Source: Dyadobacter jiangsuensis
GTDB taxonomy: Bacteria > Bacteroidota > Bacteroidia > Cytophagales > Spirosomataceae
Length of the DNA: 64,000 nt
NCBI RefSeq assembly: GCF_003014695.1
Contig: NZ_PYAS01000013.1
Location: 186,001 to 250,000 of the forward strand
Direction: 5' to 3'
In this document: positions 45,396 to 54,621 of the stretch, in pieces
How the letters are laid out: each line of letters opens with the position of its first letter
Numbering within the stretch: the stretch's first letter is position 1
Made by a program: the position numbers and the translations under genes
Notes under the pieces: generated by a model
Seen by the model: only the letters and a program-made list of their open reading frames with translations
Told to the model about the DNA's origin: nothing
Databases searched by the model: none

Positions 45396-47108
45396 TTACG
45401 CATTAGCATTTTCTTCGACCCTTGTTTGATGCTGCGGCCAGATCTTCTCGATCAGCCCTGCGAAGATGATCACCAGCGCGCAGCCGATCAAATTCAGCCA
45501 CAGGAATGCGGTCAAATCGATCACGTAGCTGACGATGACGAATATTTCTCCGATAATACTCCCGAAGAAAACCGCCCGGCTGCCGATATTCTTGAAATAG
45601 AACGCCACCAGGAATATGCCCAGGATAGTGCCGTAAAACAGCGAGCCGAGGATATTGACCGCCTCGATCATGCTGCCCAGCCGCGAAGCATACTGCGCCA
45701 CCGCGATACAGAACACACCCCAGAAAAACGTCGCCCAGCGGGATGCGGCTACATAATTGCGGCCGTCCTCGTCCTTGCGGACAATCCGCTTGTAAATATC
45801 GATGATCGTACAGGAAGCCAGTGAGTTATACGCTGCGGCGACCGAGCCCATCGACGCGAGCAGTATCACCGCAATCAGCAGGCCTACCATGCCCGCAGGA
45901 AGGTAGTCGATCACAAAACGTAGGAAAATGTAGTTCACATCGTTGGTATCCCCGCCATTGGCTTTCGAGAGTACGGCTGCGGCTTCTTTACGCACGTCCT
46001 TTACCTTGGTTTCCAGACCTGCCAGAGCGCTGCGGGATGCCGCAATAGCTTGCTGGTCGTCCTTTCGGATGGCCTCGGTGAGCGCCATTACCTGCGGGCG
46101 TTTCACCGCCTGAATTTCTTCGTGCTGCTTTTCCAATGCGGCATACTCGGTCGCATAGGGGGTTGATTTGACCCGGTCGACGGCCGTCTGGTTGAAGAAT
46201 AGCGGCGGCGTGGTGAATTGGTAGAATGCAAACACGAGCACGCCCACCAATAGAATCAGGAACTGCATCGGGATTTTCAAAAGGCCATTCATGGCCAGCC
46301 CGAGCTTGCTTTGCCCCTGTGAGCTGCCGGTCAGGAAGCGGCCGACCTGCGACTGGTCGGTGCCAAAATAGGAGAGCTGCAAAAAGAACCCGCCGATCAG
46401 TCCCGACCACACATTATAACGGTTATTTAAATCGAATGTGAAGTCAATCAGATTCACCTTACCCATTTTGCCTGCTACGTGCAAAGCATCGGTAAACGAG
46501 ACCTGCTCGGGCAGGAACTTTACCACCATCACACCCGCTACGACCATGCCGATTGTGATAATGCCCATTTGCTGCAAATGCGTGTGCGAGACGGCACGGG
46601 AGCCTCCAAGCGTAGTGTAAAGAATCACCACTCCGCCTGAAATGATGTTAGTCCAGGTAATGTCCCAGCCCAGAATTGCCGAAAGGATCAACGAAGGGGC
46701 ATAAATGGAAAGGCCGGTAGATAAACCGCGCTGCAACAGGAAGAGAAATGCAGTGAGCGCGCGTGTACGAAGGTCAAAGCGGCCTTCGAGGAATTCATAA
46801 GCGGTGAATATTTTGAGCTTCCCGAACTTGGGTACGAATGTCACGCACAATACCACCATCGCCAGTGGAAGCCCGAAATAGAACTGTACGAAGCGCATGC
46901 CGTCGGTATAGGCCTGGCCGGGAGCGGACAGGAAGGTGATGGCGCTGGCCTGGGTGGCCATCAGCGACAGTGTAACGTGATACCAGGGCATCGACTGACC
47001 GGCCAGCAGGAACGAATCCATCGTGTGCTTCTCACGGCTGCGGTAAATCCCGTAAAGTACTACAAATAGAAGGGTAAGCGAAAGAACAATCCAGTCGAGT
47101 GTGCTCAT
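45396..47108 (-). CDS. Sodium/solute symporter (SSS family)
   Basis: A 570-residue inner-membrane sodium-coupled transporter with about thirteen helices. Family-type segments are SFLLAGQSMPWYHVTLSLMATQASAITFLSAPGQAYTDGMRFVQFYFG, GVVILYTTLGGSRAVSHTHLQQ (the G-x-x-S-R-A motif), QLSYFGTDQSQVGRFLTGSSQGQSKLGL and ASMGSVAAAYNSLASCTIIDIYKR. Between about 310 and 390 a soluble charged insert (LEKQHEEIQAVKRPQVMALTEAIRKDDQQAIA) interrupts the helices; such inserts occur in Bacteroidota SSS carriers. Substrate is probably a sugar or sugar acid. A 47-residue membrane protein gene overlaps its start by four bases. Its position beside two rhamnosidases makes rhamnose or an oligosaccharide a candidate substrate (inference). 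Confidence 0.92.
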   Translation of the reverse strand: MSTLDWIVLSLTLLFVVLYGIYRSREKHTMDSFLLAGQSMPWYHVTLSLMATQASAITFLSAPGQAYTDGMRFVQFYFGLPLAMVVLCVTFVPKFGKLKIFTAYEFLEGRFDLRTRALTAFLFLLQRGLSTGLSIYAPSLILSAILGWDITWTNIISGGVVILYTTLGGSRAVSHTHLQQMGIITIGMVVAGVMVVKFLPEQVSFTDALHVAGKMGKVNLIDFTFDLNNRYNVWSGLIGGFFLQLSYFGTDQSQVGRFLTGSSQGQSKLGLAMNGLLKIPMQFLILLVGVLVFAFYQFTTPPLFFNQTAVDRVKSTPYATEYAALEKQHEEIQAVKRPQVMALTEAIRKDDQQAIAASRSALAGLETKVKDVRKEAAAVLSKANGGDTNDVNYIFLRFVIDYLPAGMVGLLIAVILLASMGSVAAAYNSLASCTIIDIYKRIVRKDEDGRNYVAASRWATFFWGVFCIAVAQYASRLGSMIEAVNILGSLFYGTILGIFLVAFYFKNIGSRAVFFGSIIGEIFVIVSYVIDLTAFLWLNLIGCALVIIFAGLIEKIWPQHQTRVEENANA

Positions 47109-47248
47109 TGAAAATGGGTCATAAACAAATAGAAGAGGACAATTTGCAGTGCGAGCATGCCGATCAGCAGAATGTACAGCTGTTTCCAGCTATTGACAAA
47201 TGGGGGCAGCCCGTCGCGGTCCTGCGAGCTATTTTCTTTTATGATCAT
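47105..47248 (-). CDS. Small one-helix membrane protein coupled to symporter
   Basis: A 47-residue protein: a soluble N-terminus (IIKENSSQDRDGLPPFVNSW), one hydrophobic helix (LYILLIGMLALQIVLFYLF) and a short tail (MTHFQ). Its TGA overlaps the symporter ATG (ATGA), so the two are translationally coupled. It is too short for automated detection. Small coupled membrane proteins next to Bacteroidota SSS transporters are known; a stabilising or regulatory subunit role is a plausible inference. A promoter -7 box is located 50-60 bases upstream. Confidence 0.7.
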   Translation of the reverse strand: MIIKENSSQDRDGLPPFVNSWKQLYILLIGMLALQIVLFYLFMTHFQ

Positions 47249-47301
47249 CGTTCGGGTCGAAAGGTTTAGTACTGAAAAATGGCCGGGTATTGTACCACAA
47301 G

Positions 47302-47309
47302 CAAAAGTA
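47302..47309 (-). promoter_or_regulatory. Predicted -7 box for the symporter operon
   Basis: On the minus strand TACTTTTG, exact match to the -7 consensus, 54 bases upstream of the small-protein start. No TTG at the usual -33 distance was found, which could indicate dependence on an activator. The inverted repeat at 47344-47360 lies about 35 bases further upstream. Confidence 0.5.
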
Positions 47310-47343
47310 GAACGGTTTTAACATACTTTTAGCATGTAAAAAT

Positions 47344-47360
47344 GTTAACGAAGCGTTAAC
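47344..47360. promoter_or_regulatory. Inverted repeat upstream of symporter/rhamnosidase genes
   Basis: GTTAACG-AAG-CGTTAAC: perfect seven-base arms with a three-base spacer in the divergent region between the symporter operon (minus) and the first rhamnosidase-type gene (plus). Placed between the two start codons, it could be a shared operator for a LacI/AraC-type regulator, not seen in this window. Confidence 0.5.
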
Positions 47361-47471
47361 GGTAGCTATATCCGTCACGTTGGCGGACAGGACAGAACAG
47401 GCTAGTTGACTAGTTTATAATTATTTATTTTCCCGCAATATTACAATCCTGAACACCAAAACTATCCACTT

Positions 47472-49259
47472 GTGAAAAACTACCTGGCCTTCCTTTTACT
47501 TTTTCTATCCCTGCTTGCCGGCAAAGCCGTTGGGCAGGAGCTGACCGGCTCCGATGTATCCGACCGGGGGCTTCCTCCCATTTTCGATAATAGCTACGAC
47601 GCTCAGAGGGATTCAAGGATCCGGCAGTATCTTTCTGCAAAGCGCATTGTGTGGATGTCCGATCGCAGTGGCGTTAGTGTAGTGGATGCTTCCAATCTGC
47701 TCAGGAAAGGCACTGGTCAGGCGGATCTGGTACATAGTAACTTCGCAAAGCTAATCAGCAAGGAGGGGGAAACGCCGGGTATACTATTTGATTTTGGAAA
47801 AGAAATACAAGGAGGCATTCAGATTGTGACCGACCAGCCTGCTAATCAGAAGCCGATCCGGATCCGCATCCGGTTGGGAGAATCGGTCAGTGAGGCAATG
47901 TCAGATATTGATACCATTCAGGGCGCGACCAACGACCATGCCATGCGTGATTTTACCATTCAGGTACCCTGGCTGGGCGTGATGCAGGTAGGCAACTCCG
48001 GTTTCCGCTTCGCCCGGATCGATCTGGTGGACGCTGATCGCGAGCTGCAACTGAAAGAAGTGCGCGCCATTTTCGAATACCGGGACATTCCTTACCTGGG
48101 CTCCTTCAAAAGTAACGACGACCGCCTGAACACAATCTGGAACACCGGCGCCTACACCGTGCATTTGAATATGCAGGAATACCTCTGGGATGGTATAAAG
48201 CGCGACCGCCTGGTGTGGGTAGGGGATATGCATCCGGAGGTGATGACGATCAACACGGTTTTTGGTAAGAATGAAGTAGTGGCCAAAAGCCTGGATCAGG
48301 CCCGCGATATTACCCCGCTACCGGGCTGGATGAACGGTATCAGTGCCTATTCGATGTGGTGGGTACTCATTCACCGCGACCTATATAAAAATCAGGGCGA
48401 TTTACAGTATCTGCGCAAGCAGCAAAAATACCTTGTCGCGCTGCTTGACCAGCTGATGCAGAAAACCAAAGACAACAAGGAAAGCCTGGACGGCACGCGT
48501 TTTCTGGACTGGCCGTCGAGCGAAAACCCCAAAGGCATTCACGCGGGCCTGCATGCGATGATGATCATGACGTTGGAAGCCGGAGCAGAGCTTTGCCAGA
48601 TCCTGGACGAGCCCGCGCAAGCCACGCGCTGCAAAACGATGGCAACGCAGATGAAAATGTATGTCCCCGACGCGAATGGTTCCAAACAAGCGGCCGCACT
48701 GATGGCCCTGGCAGGGCTCATGCCTGCCGAAAAGGCCAATGCAGATGTGATTGCCATAGGCGACTGCGAGCGTTTTTCGACATTCTACGGCTACTATATG
48801 CTGCAAGCCAAAGCCAAGGCCAAGGACTACACCGGCGCGTTGAACTGCATCCGCAATTACTGGGGCGGTATGCTCGACATGGGCGCTACTACTTTCTGGG
48901 AAGATTTCGATCTGGCCTGGACCCAAAACGCTGCGCCGATCGACGAGCTCGTGCCGGACGGGAAAGACGATATTCACGGGGATTTCGGGGCCTACTGCTA
49001 CAAAAAGCTCCGCCACAGCCTCTGCCACGGCTGGGCCTCCGGACCTACTTCCTGGCTTTCCGAGCACGTACTGGGTGTGAGTGTGGTGGAACCGGGTTGC
49101 AAGACCATCCGCATTCAACCGAACCTGGGCGATTTGCAATGGGTGGAAGGCACTTATCCGACACCGATGGGTGTGGTGAAAGTCAGGCACGAAAAGCAGG
49201 CCGACGGCACTGTTAAGTCCAATATTCAGGCTCCCAAAGGTGTGAAAGTATTACGTTAG
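47472..49259 (+). CDS. Secreted rhamnosidase-like (GH78-type catalytic) protein
   Basis: A 595-residue exported protein related to family 78 alpha-L-rhamnosidases. The signal peptide is visible directly after a GTG start (47472): KNYLAFLLLFLSLLAGKAVGQ. The beta-sandwich N-terminal part (about 30-220) is followed by an (alpha/alpha)6 catalytic-like barrel from about 225 to 520 with YLWDGIKRDRLVWVGDMHPEV (comparable to the DGxxRDR segment), GMLDMGATTFWEDFDL and the C-terminal LGVSVVEPGCKTIRIQPNLGDLQWVEGTYPTPMGVVKV. It is shorter than standard GH78 enzymes (usually 850-1000), so it may act on smaller substrates. The second GH78 gene begins 18 bases downstream. Confidence 0.85.
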   Translation: MKNYLAFLLLFLSLLAGKAVGQELTGSDVSDRGLPPIFDNSYDAQRDSRIRQYLSAKRIVWMSDRSGVSVVDASNLLRKGTGQADLVHSNFAKLISKEGETPGILFDFGKEIQGGIQIVTDQPANQKPIRIRIRLGESVSEAMSDIDTIQGATNDHAMRDFTIQVPWLGVMQVGNSGFRFARIDLVDADRELQLKEVRAIFEYRDIPYLGSFKSNDDRLNTIWNTGAYTVHLNMQEYLWDGIKRDRLVWVGDMHPEVMTINTVFGKNEVVAKSLDQARDITPLPGWMNGISAYSMWWVLIHRDLYKNQGDLQYLRKQQKYLVALLDQLMQKTKDNKESLDGTRFLDWPSSENPKGIHAGLHAMMIMTLEAGAELCQILDEPAQATRCKTMATQMKMYVPDANGSKQAAALMALAGLMPAEKANADVIAIGDCERFSTFYGYYMLQAKAKAKDYTGALNCIRNYWGGMLDMGATTFWEDFDLAWTQNAAPIDELVPDGKDDIHGDFGAYCYKKLRHSLCHGWASGPTSWLSEHVLGVSVVEPGCKTIRIQPNLGDLQWVEGTYPTPMGVVKVRHEKQADGTVKSNIQAPKGVKVLR

Positions 49260-49277
49260 GCATTAACTGATTGTTTT

Positions 49278-52115
49278 ATGAAGAAATATATGCTGCCGGT
49301 GATGCTGGTATTAGGTACCATTTTGGCGAATGCCAAAGGGCTCGTGCCGGGTTACCTCCGCTGTGAATATAAAGTATCACCCGTGACGGATGTCCTTCAT
49401 CCGCGTTTGAGTTGGGAGCTGACGTCGGCGGAAAACAACCAGGTGCAAACTGCCTACCAGGTTCTGGTGGCGTCCTCTGTCGAGAAGCTCACGGAGAGTA
49501 GCGCTGATTTATGGAATTCAGGCAAAACGGCTGGGCGCAGTACCGCGCAGATCGAATATGCGGGAAAACCGCTCGCATCACGTAAAGTGTGCTACTGGAA
49601 GGTCAGGAGCTGGGACAAAAATGGTGCGGCCGGTGAGTGGAGCAAGCCCTCGCAGTGGGAAATGGGTTTGCTCGGTAAATCGGAGTGGAAAGGAGAATGG
49701 ATTGGTCTGGACCTGGATCATTTGGGAAAGGGGAAAGTGTACCATTTACCGCCTGCTCCATATTTGCGCAAGGAATTCACGATCCGCAACGGGATGAAGA
49801 AAGCGCGGCTGTATGTGACGGCATTGGGCTTGTATGAGTTTAGTATTAATGGAAAAAAGGCCGGTGACGCGTTTCTGACTCCCGGTTGGACGGATTACGA
49901 CAAGCGCGTTTATTACCAGACCTACGATGTGACCACCGATTTGAAAGCGGGCAAAAATGCATTGGCCTCGCAGCTGTCCTACGGTTGGTACGCGGGCTAT
50001 TTGGGTTATTCATTATTGGTAAAAAATCCGGTGGTGCGGGCATTTTATGGGAAAGTGCCTGTGCTGAAAGCGCAATTGGAGGTGGAGTATGCAGATGGGA
50101 AAAAGGAAACCTTCGTGACTGATCAGAGCTGGAAAGCAAGCCAGGGCGCGCTGCTGGAATCGGATTTGCTCAACGGGGAAACTTATGACGCGCGTTTGGA
50201 GCAAAATGGCTGGAATAGGGTGGGTTTTGACGATAGTCGTTGGAAGAGTCCTCAGGTGTTTGCAGATAAAGCCGAGCGTAAAATCCAGGTCTATCCCGGC
50301 CCGCCGGTGAAGATTACCCAAACGTTGAAAGTAGTAAGCCGGAAAGAGCGAGGGAATGGTACTTACATTTTTGATATGGGCCAGAACTTCGCCGGCATCG
50401 TGCGCCTGAACGTTAAGGGGCGAGCGGGTGATACCATTCGCCTCCGCTTTGGTGAAAAGCTATACCCCGATGGCAGGCTTATGACCGAAAACCTAAGAAT
50501 GGCCCGCGCTACTGATACCTACATATTAAAAGGCGATCCGGCGGGCGAAACCTGGGAGCCTAAGTTTACATTTCATGGGTTTCAGTACGTGGAAGTGAAA
50601 GGATTGAGCAATGCACCGACAGAGGAAACGCTCACCGGACTCGTGATCGGCTCGGACACGCCAAAAGTCGGGACATTCGAGACCGATAATGCGATGGTCA
50701 ATCAGCTCTACAGCAATATCGATTGGACGCAGCGTGCCAACTATGTAGATATTCCCACCGATTGCCCGCAGCGCGACGAGCGCATAGGCTGGACGGGTGA
50801 CGCGCAGGTGTATGTGAAGTCGGCGGCATTCAACCGGGACGTGGCCTCGTTTTTCACCAAATGGGTGGTCGACCTGAACGACGGGCAATACGAAAACGGG
50901 GCATATCCACTCTACGCGCCGCGCCCGAACCTGCGCAAAACGGATACTTTCTCACCGGGATGGATGGAAGCCGGTATTATCTGTCCGTATCAGATTTACC
51001 GCACCTACGGCGATACCCGTATGATCCGTGACGGCTGGGCTGATATGGTGCAATTCATGGATTTTCTGGACGTAAGAAGCAAGGGAGGCTATCTTTTCAA
51101 AGAGAACGCATTCGCCGACATCGATCCAAAAGGTGGCTTCGGGGATTGGTTATCATTTGGCAAGAAAACCCCGCCGGACATGCTCGCTTCTTTTTACTAT
51201 GCCTACTGCGCCGATCTGATGGCAGAAATGGCAGCAGCGATAGGGAATGCAAAAGACCAGCAGCGGTTTACCGAGACGGGCAGAAAAGTCAGGGAAGCGA
51301 TCCGCGCCCATTATGTCGATCCGCAGGGACGTTTCAAATGCGACGATAAGGCGTACGGCAATGGTGCCGGCTATGTAGACGGGTCCCTGGGTTTCACCGG
51401 CCATACCCAGACAGCCTATGCCAACGCCATTTACATGAATATTATCGCTCCTTCGGACCGCGGCACGGCGGCCAGCTACCTTACGGATCTCTTGAAAGAG
51501 AATGGTGATAAGCTCGCTACGGGCTTCCTGGGTGCCAAGCCGCTGCTCCCCGCGCTTTCGGCCACGGGCCACTCTGATCTTGCCTACAAATTGTTTCTGA
51601 GCAAGGAGTTTCCATCCTGGGGGTTTGAGGTTGAAAATGGTTCTACTAGCATCTGGGAGAGGTGGGACAGCTTCACCAAAGAGGGCGGCTTTAAGTATAA
51701 TGCGGCCATGAACTCGTTCAGCCATTATGCATTCGGAGCCGTGTGCGAATGGATGTTCGGCAATGCTGCAGGGATCATCATGACTAAACCCGGATTTGAA
51801 ACTTTCGACATACGCCCCGAGATCGCTCCGGACGGGATGGGCAAGGATGGAATCAGTCATCTGAAAGCATCAGTACGCACAATTAACGGCACGATCGTAT
51901 CGGAATGGAATAAAACTGACGGTAAACTGGCGATGCATGTGATCGTACCTGTGAATACCTACGCACGCATACACGTGCCGGTGAGTAAGGATGCGAAGGT
52001 TTTGTTGAATGGCCAGGTTTTGTCGGGCGAAGTACTTAGCGCAGCCGATAAAGATGAAAGACACCAGGTCTTAGAAGTAGGTTCGGGGGAGTACGAATTA
52101 ATTGTAACGTATTAA
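49278..52115 (+). CDS. Secreted alpha-L-rhamnosidase (GH78)
   Basis: A 945-residue enzyme expected to release rhamnose from plant or bacterial glycans. It has a signal peptide (MLVLGTILANA), an N-terminal fibronectin-like domain (GYLRCEYKVSPVTDVLHPRLSWEL...), rhamnosidase N and concanavalin-like domains (about 150-460), the (alpha/alpha)6 catalytic domain, and a C-terminal beta-sandwich. The catalytic-type segments are DCPQRDERIGWTGDAQVYVKSAAFNRDVASFF and, further on, FEVENGSTSIWERWDSF. Length and order match GH78. It is the second gene of an operon with the shorter rhamnosidase-like gene (gap 18). Located beside a symporter and rhamnose-nucleotide genes. Confidence 0.95.
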   Translation: MKKYMLPVMLVLGTILANAKGLVPGYLRCEYKVSPVTDVLHPRLSWELTSAENNQVQTAYQVLVASSVEKLTESSADLWNSGKTAGRSTAQIEYAGKPLASRKVCYWKVRSWDKNGAAGEWSKPSQWEMGLLGKSEWKGEWIGLDLDHLGKGKVYHLPPAPYLRKEFTIRNGMKKARLYVTALGLYEFSINGKKAGDAFLTPGWTDYDKRVYYQTYDVTTDLKAGKNALASQLSYGWYAGYLGYSLLVKNPVVRAFYGKVPVLKAQLEVEYADGKKETFVTDQSWKASQGALLESDLLNGETYDARLEQNGWNRVGFDDSRWKSPQVFADKAERKIQVYPGPPVKITQTLKVVSRKERGNGTYIFDMGQNFAGIVRLNVKGRAGDTIRLRFGEKLYPDGRLMTENLRMARATDTYILKGDPAGETWEPKFTFHGFQYVEVKGLSNAPTEETLTGLVIGSDTPKVGTFETDNAMVNQLYSNIDWTQRANYVDIPTDCPQRDERIGWTGDAQVYVKSAAFNRDVASFFTKWVVDLNDGQYENGAYPLYAPRPNLRKTDTFSPGWMEAGIICPYQIYRTYGDTRMIRDGWADMVQFMDFLDVRSKGGYLFKENAFADIDPKGGFGDWLSFGKKTPPDMLASFYYAYCADLMAEMAAAIGNAKDQQRFTETGRKVREAIRAHYVDPQGRFKCDDKAYGNGAGYVDGSLGFTGHTQTAYANAIYMNIIAPSDRGTAASYLTDLLKENGDKLATGFLGAKPLLPALSATGHSDLAYKLFLSKEFPSWGFEVENGSTSIWERWDSFTKEGGFKYNAAMNSFSHYAFGAVCEWMFGNAAGIIMTKPGFETFDIRPEIAPDGMGKDGISHLKASVRTINGTIVSEWNKTDGKLAMHVIVPVNTYARIHVPVSKDAKVLLNGQVLSGEVLSAADKDERHQVLEVGSGEYELIVTY

Positions 52116-52156
52116 TAATTTATTGTAACATGTTGATAAATAGCTATTTACTTTGC

Positions 52157-52172
52157 TACTTTGCGCAAAGTA
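52157..52172. promoter_or_regulatory. 16-base palindrome upstream of wzi
   Basis: TACTTTGC immediately followed by GCAAAGTA, a perfect palindrome, with a further TTACTTTGC directly before it (52148-52156). Each copy resembles a -7-like TAnTTTG box. It is 31 bases upstream of the Wzi start codon and may be an operator overlapping the promoter. Confidence 0.45.
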
Positions 52173-52202
52173 AATCCTCTATCAACGTTATAATAAGGAC
52201 TA

Positions 52203-53702
52203 ATGAAACCTATCGAGAAAAGCTCGTATGCTTTACCATATGCTCTATGTAAAATTCTAAAAATCGCCTTCTGGTCCATTACAATTTCCTCCCGCGTACC
52301 GGTCGTCGCCCAGGACGTCGACACCACTACCAGCCATAGGCACGGCTGGGCCGAGATGGCAGCATATGGATCAACAATTTCCCGTACACCTTTCTGGCTT
52401 CATGCCAATCAATGGGGCACTGTCCCTACGACCGGCCAGGCAGTAAGTCTGCGTGCCGGCGTTGTTGGCAGGCAGCCGTTTTCAAGTCAAACCGCACCCA
52501 AAGCGAAATGGACCTATGTTTATGGGCTGGAACTAGCAGGTAATGCAAGCAAGCATAGCAAATTTTTGCTGCCACAAGCTTACGGCGGAGTTGCCTTCAA
52601 GGGAATTCAGCTTACGATAGGTAGAATCAAGCAGTACGTCGGGTTTAATGACCACGAGTTGGGGACGGGCTCTTACATGTGGTCCGGAAATGCGCTTCCC
52701 ATCCCGAGAATCCAGATCGGCTTTGAAAACTACACCCCGCTGTTTAAGAACCTGCTATACTTCAAAGGCTTTTATTCGGACGGGTTCTTCGAAAATAACC
52801 GGCCTGTAACCAGCCATTTGAAATTACATAACAAGGCGCTTTACCTGCGACTGGGAAGGCCGCATGGAAAACTGAAACTGCACGGCGGATTCAACCACGC
52901 GGTACAATGGGGCGGTAAATCACCTTATTTCACAGAAAACGGACAAATGCCCACGGGTATCAACAGCTACTGGTACGTCGTGACGGGCTTCAAGCCCAAG
53001 GGCAAATCCAACCTTTCCAACTTCGACGAAACGAACCGGATCGGAAACCACGTCGCAAGCCTGGATGCCGGCCTGGAATTGGATTTGGAGAACGTGAATG
53101 TTTTGGTTTACCGGCAGAATCTGGTCGAGGACGGTTCGTTGTTTTATCTGAACAACATCAAAGACGGGCTGAATGGAGTGGTTTTTACGTTCAAAAAAAG
53201 TAGTTCGGCAGACTTCTCGGTCGGCAAACTCACATTTGAGTTGCTCTATACCAAAAGCCAGGGAGGAAGCGTGGTAACCAACCAGAGCGGTATTCGCGGG
53301 AAGGACGATTACTTCAATAATGCCCAGGTACGTGACGGGTGGTCCTATTATGGCAGGGGCATCGGAACCCCTTTTATCACAGCCACATCGGAGAACAACT
53401 GGCCCAGGTATGCAGACTTTTTTACAAACAATAATCGTGTCTGGGTTGTGCACACCGGCGCGAAAGGCGTTTGGACAGGCATTAATTGGACAACCAAGCT
53501 CTCACTTTCGAGCAACCAGGGCACTTACGATCAGCCGTTTTCCTCAAAAGTGTATCAATTTTCTGGCCTGCTCGCCGTGGCGAAGCAGACCAGTTTATTA
53601 GGCGGTTCGACGCTGAAGGCAGCCTTGTCTGTCGATCAGGGCAAGCTGTTCAGCAATGCGGCCGGTTTGATGCTTTCCGTCAGAAAGGATCTCAGTTTTT
53701 AG
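52203..53702 (+). CDS. Capsule assembly protein Wzi family
   Basis: A 499-residue exported beta-barrel protein of the Wzi/OprD-like capsule assembly family, which binds capsular polysaccharide at the cell surface. Typical segments are HGWAEMAAYGSTISRTPFWLHANQWGTVPT, QLTIGRIKQYVGFNDHELGTGSYMWSGNALPIPRIQIGFENYTPLF, KGFYSDGFFENNRPV, LYLRLGRPHGKLKLHGGFNHAVQWGG and VLVYRQNLVEDGSLFYLNNIKDGLNGVVF. The N-terminal 38 residues are a weak signal region (ISSRVPVVAQD). It lies 87 bases after the GH78 gene and overlaps the convergent rfbD by four bases. Its proximity to rhamnose and exopolysaccharide genes fits a surface-polysaccharide role. Confidence 0.88.
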   Translation: MKPIEKSSYALPYALCKILKIAFWSITISSRVPVVAQDVDTTTSHRHGWAEMAAYGSTISRTPFWLHANQWGTVPTTGQAVSLRAGVVGRQPFSSQTAPKAKWTYVYGLELAGNASKHSKFLLPQAYGGVAFKGIQLTIGRIKQYVGFNDHELGTGSYMWSGNALPIPRIQIGFENYTPLFKNLLYFKGFYSDGFFENNRPVTSHLKLHNKALYLRLGRPHGKLKLHGGFNHAVQWGGKSPYFTENGQMPTGINSYWYVVTGFKPKGKSNLSNFDETNRIGNHVASLDAGLELDLENVNVLVYRQNLVEDGSLFYLNNIKDGLNGVVFTFKKSSSADFSVGKLTFELLYTKSQGGSVVTNQSGIRGKDDYFNNAQVRDGWSYYGRGIGTPFITATSENNWPRYADFFTNNNRVWVVHTGAKGVWTGINWTTKLSLSSNQGTYDQPFSSKVYQFSGLLAVAKQTSLLGGSTLKAALSVDQGKLFSNAAGLMLSVRKDLSF

Positions 53703-54562
53703 GAAACCTCCGCCAATAGCCTTTCTACGCAAGTGGAAAGGCTATCACGCCAGTAGGGGATGGTGATGTCGAAATTCGCTTTGATTTTGCATTTGTCCAT
53801 AACCGAGTAGGCCGGGCGCACGGCGCGTGTCACATATTCCGATGTTTTAACCGGGTTTAGTTTTATGGTGGTTTCGCTCAGATCGAAAACTGCTTTGGCG
53901 AAATCATACCAAGAAGTAACGCCCTCGTTGCTGTAATGGTAAATACCATAGGCGGTGCTGCCGGATTCGGTAATGTCCAGAATCGCATTCGCCAGGTCGA
54001 TCGCGTAGGTTGGTGAGCCCACCTGGTCGACGATCACACCCAGCTGCTCGCGCTCACGACCGAGGCGCAGCATGGTTTTAACAAAATTGTTACCGAATTC
54101 GGAATACAACCAGCTTGTGCGAATGGTGAAATGCTCAGGCAAAATCTCACTGATAGCCACTTCGCCTTCGAGCTTGGTGAGTCCGTAGATATTTTCGGGC
54201 TCGGCCGGATCGGTTTCGGAGAGCAGTTTGGGAATATCACCTTTGAAAACGAAGTCCGTTGAAATGTGGATCAGCGTTGCCTGGTGTTTTTTACACACTT
54301 CGGCAATATACGCCGCGCCATCGCGGTTGACTTTCCGGCAGGTATCCACGTCGTCTTCGGCTTTGTCCACGGCCGTGTAGGCCGCACAGTTAATCACGAA
54401 CTGCGGTTTCTCAGCTGTAAAAAGCTTATCGAGCAGTTCTTTGTCGAGGATGTTGGCGTTCTCTTCCGAAGGGAAAGAAATGTCGGTAATGTTACGTTCC
54501 GTTGAGTTTTTTTTAAGGCAGCTTCCCAGCTGACCTGAGGCTCCTAATACGACTATTCTCAT
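53699..54562 (-). CDS. rfbD: dTDP-4-dehydrorhamnose reductase
   Basis: Final enzyme of dTDP-L-rhamnose synthesis, reducing dTDP-4-keto-L-rhamnose with NAD(P)H. The 287-residue product starts MRIVVLGASGQLGS (Rossmann motif GASGQLG), has the catalytic YGLTKLEGE (Y-x3-K), HISTDFVFKG, ISEILPEHFTIRTSWLYSEFGNNFVKTM and YGIYHYSNEGVTSWYDFAKAVFD typical of RmlD. The start ATG at 54560-54562 replaces the longer frame beginning at 54592, which is a run-on. It is separated from rfbA/B/C by about 6 kb, so the pathway is split. It overlaps wzi at its 3' end by four bases. Confidence 0.95.
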   Translation of the reverse strand: MRIVVLGASGQLGSCLKKNSTERNITDISFPSEENANILDKELLDKLFTAEKPQFVINCAAYTAVDKAEDDVDTCRKVNRDGAAYIAEVCKKHQATLIHISTDFVFKGDIPKLLSETDPAEPENIYGLTKLEGEVAISEILPEHFTIRTSWLYSEFGNNFVKTMLRLGREREQLGVIVDQVGSPTYAIDLANAILDITESGSTAYGIYHYSNEGVTSWYDFAKAVFDLSETTIKLNPVKTSEYVTRAVRPAYSVMDKCKIKANFDITIPYWRDSLSTCVERLLAEVS

Positions 54563-54621
54563 TGAGTATTTGTTGAAATGCGTTCTTTGCAAATTTAAAG
54601 AATGCCACAGGGAAGCGGGTA

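Noticed and set aside
45385-45403. Eight-base hairpin at the symporter stop
   Set aside because: Stem is short and overlaps the stop codon; too weak to list as a terminator on its own.
48402-49190. 262-codon minus-strand frame
   Set aside because: Antisense to the first rhamnosidase-type gene; no coherent domain.
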